Part shown: piece by piece, positions 1-5,377 of the stretch
Layout of the letters: each line of letters opens with the position of its first letter
Numbering within the stretch: the first letter of the stretch is position 1
Assembly (NCBI GenBank): GCA_019425045.1
Contig: JAHYYI010000038.1
Location: forward strand, 1-14,304
Origin: Collinsella sp.
GTDB lineage: Bacteria; Actinomycetota; Coriobacteriia; Coriobacteriales; Coriobacteriaceae
Direction: 5' to 3'
Length of the DNA stretch: 14,304 nt
Program-made: the position numbers and the translations under genes
The notes under the pieces: model-generated
What the model was told of the DNA's origin: nothing
What the model saw: the letters and a program-made list of their open reading frames with translations, nothing else
Database searches by the model: none

Positions 1-168
1 TGCGGGAACGGCCTATTTGCTCAATGTGTTCGGCTGAGATCGGAAATCAACCAAACGATGCCGGTAATAGCCTCGAAATAATCAAGCGTTTCTGACGCAC
101 GGACGCATGTGAGCGTCTAGCATATCCATTCAAAACGAATTCACGAGCAAAGGGAGTCGCAAGCGCAT

Positions 169-1167
169 ATGAAACAGTGGGTTGGACTGGGCAAATTTCT
201 CGCGGGGCACATGCAAATCATCGTTCCGATTTGCGTGGCGCTCGGCGTGCTCTTTCCCCAGCAGATCGGCGTGCTCAAGCCCATCGTTCCCGCCCTGTTT
301 GCCTTTATGACGTTCCAAGGTGCGCTCAGCAACACCTTCCACCAGGTAACCGAGGTGTTCCGCCGTCCGCTACATTTGATTTTGGCGTTATTTGTCTCGG
401 CGGTGCTTATTCCCATAGCAGCTTATGCCATGGGATCGCTGTTCTTTGGCTCCAACCCCAACCTTGTCTGCGGCATCGTGCTCGAGTACAGCGTACCCGT
501 GGCAGTCACTGCTTTTATGTGGATTAGCATGTTCGGCGGCAACGGCCCGCTCGCGCTCACCATCATCCTGACGTCCTCGGTCATCTCACCTATGACGATT
601 CCGCTTACGCTCAAGCTCCTGCTGGGCGCCACCGTCTCGATCGATGTGCCGAGCATGATGCAAGACATGGCCTTTATGATCGCCATCCCCGCCGTATTCG
701 GCATCGTGATCAACGAACTCACGCGCGGATGGGGACACGAGAAACTCTCTCCCGCACTCTCGCCCGCCTGCAAGTTCATGATGATGGGCGTTATCGCGTC
801 CAACTCCACCGCCATGAGCGAGTACGTACTGCACATGAACGCGGTGCGCCTGGAAGTCGCCCTCTTTATTTTGATCTTCGCCATCAGCGGCTTTGTCGTC
901 GGTTTTCTGGTCGCACATGCGCTGCATCTGCCGTATAGCGAGACGACTACCATGTGCTTTACCTGCGGCATGCGCAACATCTCTTCGGGTGCCGTCATCG
1001 CCACGCAGTACTTTCCGGGCGAAGTCGTGTTTCCCGTCATGTGCGGAACGCTGTTTCAGCAGGTGTTGGCCTCAATTATCGGGCATCTCTTTGAGCGCCT
1101 GACCGGCGAGGAGCGCGCCGCCCAGCGCAAGCGGGTCGAGGCCGGTCGCGACGCCATGGCGCGCTAG
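169..1167 (+). CDS. BASS-family (bile acid:sodium symporter-like) membrane transporter
   Basis: A 332-residue polytopic membrane protein, probably a sodium-coupled carrier of an organic anion; the substrate cannot be read from the sequence. Hydrophobic segments run almost end to end, fitting the 9-10 helices of the SBF/BASS fold. Two family-like stretches are visible: PVAVTAFMWISMFGG near residue 110, then a helix rich in Thr/Ser/Pro, and FTCGMRNISSGAVIA near residue 265, which corresponds to the EGMQN-type motif of BASS proteins. Here that motif reads C-G-M-R-N, so the usual acidic and Gln residues are replaced and sodium or substrate handling may differ. The tail (GEERAAQRKRVEAGRDAMAR) is charged and cytoplasmic. 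The ATG is preceded by AAAGGGAG about 12 bases upstream. The gene stands alone and converges on the DUF4931 gene, whose stop is 27 bases away. BASS membership is fairly sure; calling it a bile-acid transporter would be over-reading. Confidence 0.8.
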   Translation: MKQWVGLGKFLAGHMQIIVPICVALGVLFPQQIGVLKPIVPALFAFMTFQGALSNTFHQVTEVFRRPLHLILALFVSAVLIPIAAYAMGSLFFGSNPNLVCGIVLEYSVPVAVTAFMWISMFGGNGPLALTIILTSSVISPMTIPLTLKLLLGATVSIDVPSMMQDMAFMIAIPAVFGIVINELTRGWGHEKLSPALSPACKFMMMGVIASNSTAMSEYVLHMNAVRLEVALFILIFAISGFVVGFLVAHALHLPYSETTTMCFTCGMRNISSGAVIATQYFPGEVVFPVMCGTLFQQVLASIIGHLFERLTGEERAAQRKRVEAGRDAMAR

Positions 1168-1194
1168 GCTGTCCGCATTACGTGGATGTTCGCA

Positions 1195-1995
1195 TTACGA
1201 CGTGAACGTTTCCAAATGCATGCGCAGGCGCTCAGCATCGATATCGAGCGTGGTCTCGGCATTGACCTGGGCCAGGCGATAACCGACAAAGTAGGGAGAA
1301 ACCACCCAACGTGGCAGCGCCTTGGCAATGGTCCGGCCGTCCATGTGGTAGAAAAACAAGTTGTACGACTCTGCGCGACCACCGTGGTGCTCGTTCAGGA
1401 TATAGCGAAGAGCCACCTGGATTGCGTCGGCAAACAGGTCAGCTTCGGCTAGGTCGCGGGCGTCGTCGCTGGCGGCGATTCCCTGTGGAGCCGAAACGTT
1501 GATCTCAAAGAAGCCCATAATCGGCTCGGTTGAAATGCTGATCGCGACCCTCCCCCGCTGCCAGACATCAATGCCTTCGAAGTTGGCTGGTGTCAGCGCC
1601 GCATAGCCGTCTTCCTGTTCCAAACCCACAATCTGCATATGCGGATGGACCAGACTGCCGCCCGAAAGCGGGCCCTTGTTCTTGTACATGAGCACACTGC
1701 GGTACTGTTGAGAATCAATCATCTGCTGCCAACAGCCCAGGGCAAACCGCATCACATGATGCAGCTCGTCCGGCGCATAGGTCACCAGGTCGGCGTCGTG
1801 GTCGGACGACTCAATCAATACGGTCTGGCGAGTGGCTCGCAAGGTCTTAAACTTATTCTCGAGCCAGATGCAGTCACCATCACGCTGGATGATGTTGGTG
1901 AGCCCCTCCGTGTTGCAAAAGGGACACGCGGTACCGGGGCGACGGTTGTCGTCGGGTTTGCCGCTCGCCTGCTGAACATCGAATACAAGTGCCAC
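1195..1995 (-). CDS. DUF4931 / GalT-like histidine-triad superfamily protein
   Basis: A 266-residue protein resembling galactose-1-phosphate uridylyltransferase folds (HIT superfamily, DUF4931-type). The visible signature is a CPFC knuckle at residues 24-27, SDHD at 64-67, and GGSLVHPHMQ ending near residue 121. In GalT the equivalent Cys, Cys, His and first His of HPH bind zinc, and the second His is the nucleophile that carries the nucleotide. By analogy C24, C27, H66 and H117 could bind zinc and H119 could be catalytic; this is inference from motif spacing. ESYNLFFYH near residue 220 resembles the C-terminal ligand-binding part of GalT. It is probably a nucleotidyltransferase or phosphorylase; the substrate is unknown. 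The start is GTG, supported by a strong GGAGGT seven bases upstream inside the end of cutC, 3 bases away, so translation is probably coupled to cutC. No leloir-pathway gene is adjacent, so I do not call it galT. Confidence 0.75.
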   Translation of the reverse strand: MALVFDVQQASGKPDDNRRPGTACPFCNTEGLTNIIQRDGDCIWLENKFKTLRATRQTVLIESSDHDADLVTYAPDELHHVMRFALGCWQQMIDSQQYRSVLMYKNKGPLSGGSLVHPHMQIVGLEQEDGYAALTPANFEGIDVWQRGRVAISISTEPIMGFFEINVSAPQGIAASDDARDLAEADLFADAIQVALRYILNEHHGGRAESYNLFFYHMDGRTIAKALPRWVVSPYFVGYRLAQVNAETTLDIDAERLRMHLETFTS

Positions 1996-1998
1996 GGG

Positions 1999-2676
1999 CT
2001 ACACCTCCAGCGGTACGATCCTTGTGCCATGGAGCTCGGAGACGCCGAGCGCCGCCGCGACCGCGTCGCGATTTGCCGTAGTGATGCCGCCGCCGGGAAG
2101 GATGGTCAAACGATCGCCCGCATACTCGATTAAACGAGCCAGGTGATCGAAATTATCCTCGATCGACGTACCCGCCGCGCCGCCATGCGTGAGGATGCGC
2201 GTAACGCCGCAGTCGGCAAGTGTATCAATCGCATCGAGCTGAGCCTCGGGCGAGAGCTGGTCAAATGCCATGTGGAAGGTGATGTCGATGGACTCACGCT
2301 TGCATTCCTCGGTCGCGCAGCCCGCAGCCATAACGAGGGCGCCGAGGGTGAGTTCGTCGAGCGCCCAGCCGCCGGCACAGGGCTTGCAGCAGCCAAAGAC
2401 CAGACCGTCGACGCCGGCGCTCACAGCAAGGCCCAGGTCCATCTCCATCATGCGTAGCTCGTCCTGGTTGTAATGAAAGTCGCCACCACGCGGACGAATC
2501 ATGCACATCACTCGCGCATCGTGCTCGTGAGCGTAGTTGACCGTGGCGCTGATAACGCCGGCGGAAGGCGTGGTACCGCCAACGGCAAGGTTGTCGCACA
2601 GCTCAATGCGCCCCGCACCGGCCTCGATAGCCGCCGGCACTCGCTCAAAGTTCTCGGCACAAAACTCGTACAGCAT
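1999..2676 (-). CDS. cutC: CutC family protein (copper homeostasis family)
   Basis: A 225-residue TIM-barrel protein of the CutC family, historically linked to copper tolerance and cytoplasmic copper handling, though the biochemical activity of the family is poorly defined. Family blocks appear in the right order: EFCAENFERVPAAIEAGAGR, then IELCDNLAVGGTTPS near the N-terminus; MIRPRGGDFHY near residue 60; GLVFGCCKPC; ITFHMAFDQL; TRILTHGGAAGT; and LPGGGI near the C-terminus. I place the start at the ATG at 2676, which has GGGGGT about 8 bases upstream. The longer open frame to 2886 gives a start inside a palindromic repeat, and its extra 70 residues are translated repeat DNA. The Cys pair in FGCCKPC could matter for metal binding, but this is speculation. 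It is the first gene of a two-gene unit with the DUF4931 gene. Confidence 0.9.
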   Translation of the reverse strand: MLYEFCAENFERVPAAIEAGAGRIELCDNLAVGGTTPSAGVISATVNYAHEHDARVMCMIRPRGGDFHYNQDELRMMEMDLGLAVSAGVDGLVFGCCKPCAGGWALDELTLGALVMAAGCATEECKRESIDITFHMAFDQLSPEAQLDAIDTLADCGVTRILTHGGAAGTSIEDNFDHLARLIEYAGDRLTILPGGGITTANRDAVAAALGVSELHGTRIVPLEV

Positions 2677-2734
2677 AGATAGACCCCCAAAGACAGCAGA
2701 TGTTTTCCGACGGGCATTGTCGCACGCCCCCATG

Positions 2735-2803
2735 AAGTTGCGGTGGAATAGGGACTCTTTTGGCCTCTGGAGCCCGTATTCAGTCCCTATTTCACCGCAA
2801 CTT
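2735..2803. repeat. Long palindrome (REP/REPIN-like), first family
   Basis: Two 22-bp arms (2735-2756 and 2782-2803) are inverted copies with one mismatch: AAGTTGCGGTGGAATAGGGA on the left against an inverted copy reading AAGTTGCGGTGAAATAGGGA. They flank a 25-base loop. The element abuts the terminator hairpin at 2804. It lies in the cutC-padR gap and shows no coding character. The size and form fit dispersed intergenic palindromes moved by RAYT-type transposases, but only one copy is in this window, so the dispersal is inferred. Confidence 0.7.
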
Positions 2804-2840
2804 AAAGGGGTGCTGACCGAAATGGTCAGCACCCCTTTTT
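2804..2840 (+). terminator. Perfect intrinsic terminator hairpin with no upstream gene
   Basis: The arms AAAGGGGTGCTGACC (2804-2818) and GGTCAGCACCCCTTT (2824-2838) pair perfectly over 15 bp around a GAAAT loop and run into TTTTT at 2836-2840. This is a textbook intrinsic terminator for rightward transcription. Oddly, the nearest genes diverge from this gap (cutC leftward, padR rightward), so no annotated transcript ends here. It may terminate read-through or a small RNA, be a relic of a lost + strand gene, or be another dispersed palindrome. Confidence 0.75.
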
Positions 2841-2852
2841 GCTGTATAGAAG

Positions 2853-2908
2853 TAGTCGTTGGGGACGTTCTTAAACGACTAGTCATTCAAGAACGTCCCC
2901 AACGACTA
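2853..2908. repeat. 56-bp REPIN-like palindrome, copy 1
   Basis: The arms TAGTCGTTGGGGACGTTCTT (2853-2872) and its exact inverse (2889-2908) flank a 16-base loop centred on ACTAGT. The element can also be read as two inverted 29-nt units that share TA at 2880-2881. Each unit is a hairpin with stem TAGTCRTT/AACGACTA around a GGGGACGTTCTT or AAGAACGTCCCC loop. Two inverted REP singlets are the architecture of a REPIN. A base-for-base identical copy is at 4432-4487. No RAYT transposase gene is in the window. Confidence 0.9.
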
Positions 2909-3071
2909 TCCCAGGGTCAGGCACCCTTTGGTGCGGGAAGGTAGCTGCTCAGAAATGTGGTCGAATGAGAGTTGCATCAAAGGAGCACTGGTTGGTGTTT
3001 CGCGCGATGCGTCAACCGACACTCGTCGCTATACCGGAGATAGACAGACCGAATTCCCTATACGACAACTG
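2909..3071. other. Gene-free remainder of the cutC-padR gap
   Basis: After the three palindromes the gap continues for about 160 bases to the padR promoter. It holds a small hairpin, GCACC-CTTT-GGTGC, at 2921-2934, and a semi-symmetric stretch around 2990-3030 (TTGGTGTTT with ACCGACACT). An open frame crosses it in phase with padR, but the residues look random and padR has its own strong ribosome site, so I see no gene here. Confidence 0.5.
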
Positions 3072-3121
3072 TTGACATCATATACTATGTGTCATATAGT
3101 AGGTGTTACACAGTATACTAC
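3072..3121 (+). promoter_or_regulatory. Sigma-70 promoter with nested dyads (probable PadR autoregulatory operator)
   Basis: TTGACA (3072-3077), a 17-base spacer and TATAGT (3095-3100) form a near-consensus promoter 38 bases before the padR start. Dyads overlap it: TACTAT (3083-3088) with ATAGTA (3096-3101), GTG-TTA-CAC at 3104-3112, and the palindrome GTATAC at 3113-3118. PadR-family regulators commonly repress their own operon by binding AT-rich dyads over the promoter. That PadR binds these particular dyads is inferred from position. Confidence 0.7.
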
Positions 3122-3137
3122 GAAAGGAGGTGTGCGG

Positions 3138-3458
3138 ATGGAGGCACAGATGAAGCGCGGCTTCCTCGAGGCCTGCGTGCTCGCGGCCGTCTCGGGCGAG
3201 GAATCCTACGGCTATCAGATCGTGAAGGACGTGCCCGCGAGCATGGGACTCACGGAGTCCACGCTCTATCCGTTGCTCAAGCGCCTGGAGAAGGCGGGGT
3301 GCATCACGGCGCGCTCCGCCGAGCACAACGGGCGGCTGCGAAGGTACTACCGCATCACGGACACCGGGCATGAGCGTATCGCCGAGTTCCTCGCCGAATG
3401 GCCATCCGTGCAGGAGATCTACCGTTACGTGAAGGGAGCGCACCATGACGCGCGATGA
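3138..3458 (+). CDS. PadR-family transcriptional regulator
   Basis: A 106-residue winged-helix repressor of the small (PadR-s1-like) subfamily. The N-terminus, KRGFLEACVLAAVSGEESYG then YQI, matches the first helices. LTESTLYPLLKRLEKAGCI near residues 40-60 is the recognition-helix region, and GRLRRYYRITDTGHERI near 68-84 is the wing with the typical R-R-Y-Y turn. The short C-terminal helix (FLAEWPSVQEIYRYVKG) would be the dimerisation element. The ATG was chosen because AAAGGAGGTG sits seven bases upstream; the longer open frame to 2928 adds residues translated from intergenic DNA. It overlaps the next gene by 14 bases. A PadR regulator co-transcribed with a HAAS membrane protein is a common bacterial pairing. 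It probably represses this operon in response to an unknown signal. Confidence 0.9.
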   Translation: MEAQMKRGFLEACVLAAVSGEESYGYQIVKDVPASMGLTESTLYPLLKRLEKAGCITARSAEHNGRLRRYYRITDTGHERIAEFLAEWPSVQEIYRYVKGAHHDAR

Positions 3459-4077
3459 GTTCTTGAACCGGCTGGGCGAGCTTCTGGCCTGCCTGCCGGC
3501 AGATCAGGTGAAGGAAACGCAGGAGTTCTACGCGGAGGTCATCGCCGACCGTATGGAGGACGGCATGACGGAGGCCGAGGCTGTGGCCGCCATGGGCACG
3601 CTCGGTGAGGTCGCCGAGGCAACGCTCGACGAACTGCCCGCCGTGCCGCGCGCAATTGCGAGGACCAAGCGCAAGAGCACGGCGCTTCTATGGGCGCTCG
3701 CCATCGTGGGCTCTCCGGTATGGATTCCGCTGCTGCTCGCGTTCGTCGCCGTTGCCGCTACAGTCTACATCTGCATTTGGGTTCTTGCGCTCTGCGTGTG
3801 GATCGTGGCCGCGGCATTCGGGGGCGCGGGCGTGGTGGGGCTCCTGTTCACCGTGGACGGCATCATTATCGGGCATGTTCCGTACGTTTTAACCTCGATG
3901 GGAATGGGATTCGCTTCCATCGGTGTGGCGCTCCTCGCGGGAGCCGGCGCCTGGATGGCGTCCAAGCAGATCGCGCGCCTTTCTGCCCTTTGGGCGAAGA
4001 AAGCCGTTTCGCCCTTCTGGAAAGATCGAGGCAATAAGAGCCGCAGGGGCGCTGAAGCGGCGCCGCTTACGGCATAG
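3445..4077 (+). CDS. HAAS/DUF1700 domain membrane protein
   Basis: A 210-residue protein. Residues 1-70 form a helical HAAS (DUF1700) domain with the characteristic pattern MTRDEFLNRLGELLACLPAD then QVKETQEFYAEVIADRMEDG, a MTEAEAVAAMG turn and a LGEVAEATLDEL helix. Residues 78-170 contain hydrophobic segments fitting three or four membrane helices (ALLWALAIVGSPVWIPLLLA, a VYICIWVLALCVWIVAAAFG-like run, and a Gly/Ala-rich one near 150-170). The tail is basic (WKDRGNKSRRGAEAAP). The start overlaps the end of padR, indicating translational coupling. HAAS domains are proposed to pass signals between a PadR regulator and membrane or envelope partners, so a sensor or anti-regulator role is the best guess. 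The usual partner encoded next is present only as a fragment here. Confidence 0.85.
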   Translation: MTRDEFLNRLGELLACLPADQVKETQEFYAEVIADRMEDGMTEAEAVAAMGTLGEVAEATLDELPAVPRAIARTKRKSTALLWALAIVGSPVWIPLLLAFVAVAATVYICIWVLALCVWIVAAAFGGAGVVGLLFTVDGIIIGHVPYVLTSMGMGFASIGVALLAGAGAWMASKQIARLSALWAKKAVSPFWKDRGNKSRRGAEAAPLTA

Positions 4078-4091
4078 GAAGGAGTGCAAAC

Positions 4092-4355
4092 ATGTCCAGC
4101 GTAAAAAAGATTTACCTTGCCGTAGCGGGTGGGCTTGTTGCCACGGGGCTCGTCCTGGCTGCTATCGGATTTGTGGCCTCCGGCTTTAACCTCGCTGTGT
4201 TCAACACACAGGTCGACCTGCGCGATGACACCATCATTCTGGGTGGTGTTGAAATAGACGACCCGACAGGGCTTCCACTCATCGAGCAGCTTGCCGAGGT
4301 TGGCGAGATCCATATTGGATCTGCAACGGCTGGTTCGTCTTCTCCTCGCAAATGA
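4092..4355 (+). pseudogene. Truncated third gene of the padR operon (N-terminal fragment, probable DUF4097-type envelope protein)
   Basis: An 87-codon frame follows the DUF1700 gene by 14 bases, with AAGGAG about 9 bases before its ATG. It encodes a basic N-terminus and one membrane helix (residues 6-30, YLAVAGGLVATGLVLAAIGF), then FNTQVDLRDDTIILGGVEID and DPTGLPLIEQLAEVGEIHIG, and stops at SSSPRK. In PadR-HAAS operons the third gene usually encodes a much longer protein with a C-terminal beta-rich DUF4097 adhesin-like domain; none follows in any frame. The downstream 75 bases carry a different coding remnant on the other strand, so I read this as a gene cut by deletion or rearrangement. It may still be translated as a short membrane protein. 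Naming the missing domain rests on operon context, not on visible sequence. Confidence 0.6.
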
Positions 4356-4357
4356 TC

Positions 4358-4423
4358 GAGCTCGTAGTAGCCATCCCCCTTCGGGCACACCACGACGGGC
4401 GTGAGCACGCCGCGCTCGGAGCC
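4358..4423 (-). pseudogene. Scrap resembling a ParB N-terminal domain
   Basis: On the minus strand about 22 codons read GSERGVLTPVVVCPKGDGYY followed by EL. This resembles the ParB/Srx nuclease-domain segment that in intact proteins reads roughly G-hydrophobic-L-x-P-hydrophobic-x-V-x-x-x-x-x-x-Y-E-hydrophobic, followed by a-G-x-R-R. Here the G-x-R-R motif is absent: the frame goes straight into the antisense of the truncated gene. No start codon or rest of the domain is present. ParB-domain proteins of this kind are common on mobile elements, so this may be what an excised or decayed element left behind. The match is short and made by eye. Confidence 0.4.
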
Positions 4424-4431
4424 TTTTGACC

Positions 4432-4487
4432 TAGTCGTTGGGGACGTTCTTAAACGACTAGTCATTCAAGAACGTCCCCAACGACTA
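4432..4487. repeat. 56-bp REPIN-like palindrome, copy 2
   Basis: This is identical over all 56 bases to 2853-2908, with 20-bp arms at 4432-4451 and 4468-4487. The flanking bases differ (TGACC before, CCCCC after, against AGAAG and TCCC at copy 1), so the repeat boundary is defined by comparing the two copies. It lies between the truncated operon gene and the 3' end of livF. Confidence 0.9.
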
Positions 4488-4521
4488 CCCCCAACGTCGA
4501 TGTTTTGACAACGACAGCGAA

Positions 4522-4618
4522 AGCCCGCCAGAGCGAGCAAGGTGCCTTGAAACAAGGCGGTATTGACCTTCTGGTCATGCCGCCGAAGTTGAAAGGCAGA
4601 TTGCCGCGCTGGCGGGCT
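4522..4618. other. 97-nt imperfect hairpin downstream of livF
   Basis: The arms 4522-4568 and 4573-4618 pair around a TTCT loop. The closed blocks are AGCCCGCCAG/CTGGCGGGCT at the base, GCAA/TTGC, GCCTT/AAGGC, GGCGG/CCGCC, and TGACC/GGTCA at the tip. Small, nearly symmetric internal loops separate them, with about one base of bulge in total. An alternative local hairpin, GCCTTG-AAA-CAAGGC, forms within the left arm. No T-run follows on either strand, so it is not a standard terminator. It could be a structured RNA, an mRNA 3'-end stabiliser or a mobile palindrome. With the REPIN and the ParB-like scrap it accounts for most of the 308-base gap from 4356 to 4663. Confidence 0.6.
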
Positions 4619-4632
4619 TGCAGCGTCGAGCC

Positions 4633-4660
4633 GTTACGCGGTTTGGTAAAACCGCGTAAC
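4633..4660 (-). terminator. Hairpin 3 bases after the livF stop (probable 3' end of the liv operon)
   Basis: A perfect 12-bp stem, GTTACGCGGTTT (4633-4644) with AAACCGCGTAAC (4649-4660), closes a 4-base loop immediately after the livF stop. It has no U-tract, so it may act as an RNA 3'-end protector or a factor-assisted terminator rather than a classic intrinsic one. Confidence 0.55.
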
Positions 4661-4663
4661 TAG

Positions 4664-5377
4664 TTAGCCACCGAGATAGGCCTTGCGGACGTTATCGTCG
4701 TGCAGGAGCTCTTGGCCGGTGCCGGTCATGGTGATCTTGCCGGTCTCGAGCACGTAACCGCGTGTGGCGATGGAAAGCGCCATCTGCGCGTTTTGCTCGA
4801 CCAGAAGCACCGTGGTGCCGGCCTTGTGCAGGTCCTCGACAATTTGGAAGATCTGCTCAATCAGGATCGGCGCCAGGCCCATGGAAGGCTCATCGAGCAT
4901 GAGCAGCTTGGGGTTGCTCATAAGGGCGCGGCCCATAACGAGCATCTGCTGCTCGCCGCCCGAAAGGGTGCCGGCGACCTGGCGACGGCGCTCCTTCAGG
5001 CGCGGGAACTGCTCGTAGACGCGCTCAAGGCCCGGAGCAACCGTGGACTTGGGCTGCGTGTAGGCGCCCATCTCCAGGTTTTCCTCGACCGTCATCTGCA
5101 AAAAGGCGCGACGGCCCTCGGGGACCTGAGCCAGGCCCTTACCAACCAGCTTATCAGCGGGCGTATGGGTAATGTCCTCGCCCATAAACTTGATGGAGCC
5201 GGTCTTAGAGCGCAGCAGGCCCGAGACGGTCTTAAGCGTCGTGGACTTGCCAGCGCCGTTGGCACCAATCAGGGCCACGATCTCGCCCTCGTTGACGTTA
5301 AAGGAGATGTCCTTGATGGCGTGGATGGCGCCGTACCAGACGTTGATGTTGTAGACGGAAAGCATCGGCTCTGCCAT
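4664..5377 (-). CDS. livF: Branched-chain amino acid ABC transporter, ATP-binding protein LivF
   Basis: A 237-residue ATPase, one of the two nucleotide-binding subunits of a LivFGHMJ-type (HAAT) importer for branched-chain or other hydrophobic amino acids. Walker A is GANGAGKST at residues 38-46, the Q-loop region is LAQVPEGRRAF near 82-92 (typical of LivF), the ABC signature LSGGEQQ is at 138-144, and Walker B LLMLDEP is at 158-164 followed by SMGLAP. A His switch is not obvious; LLVEQNAQ carries Q where many ABC ATPases have H, as is usual in LivF. Length is normal. It begins directly after the livG stop with no spacer, and its ribosome site (AAGGGGGAG) lies inside the end of livG. It is the last gene of the operon. 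Confidence 0.95.
   Translation of the reverse strand: MAEPMLSVYNINVWYGAIHAIKDISFNVNEGEIVALIGANGAGKSTTLKTVSGLLRSKTGSIKFMGEDITHTPADKLVGKGLAQVPEGRRAFLQMTVEENLEMGAYTQPKSTVAPGLERVYEQFPRLKERRRQVAGTLSGGEQQMLVMGRALMSNPKLLMLDEPSMGLAPILIEQIFQIVEDLHKAGTTVLLVEQNAQMALSIATRGYVLETGKITMTGTGQELLHDDNVRKAYLGG

Noticed and set aside
1..37. Possible last codons of an upstream + strand gene (GTAYLLNVFG then TGA at 35-37)
   Set aside because: Eleven hydrophobic codons look protein-like, but the stretch is too short to support a feature and other frames are also open.
1174..1199. Two 9-bp direct repeats CGCATTACG at 1174-1182 and 1191-1199
   Set aside because: Short, partly inside the end of the DUF4931 gene, and with no element between them; probably chance.
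2677..2886. N-terminal extension of CutC by 70 residues
   Set aside because: It is translated from the palindromic repeats; the same MTSRLRTSPTT peptide appears at the second repeat copy near 4465, and the ATG at 2676 has a proper ribosome site.
2853..4487. CRISPR array or composite transposon formed by the two 56-bp repeats
   Set aside because: Only two copies, spaced 1.5 kb apart, palindromic, with no cas genes, no transposase and no target-site duplication visible.
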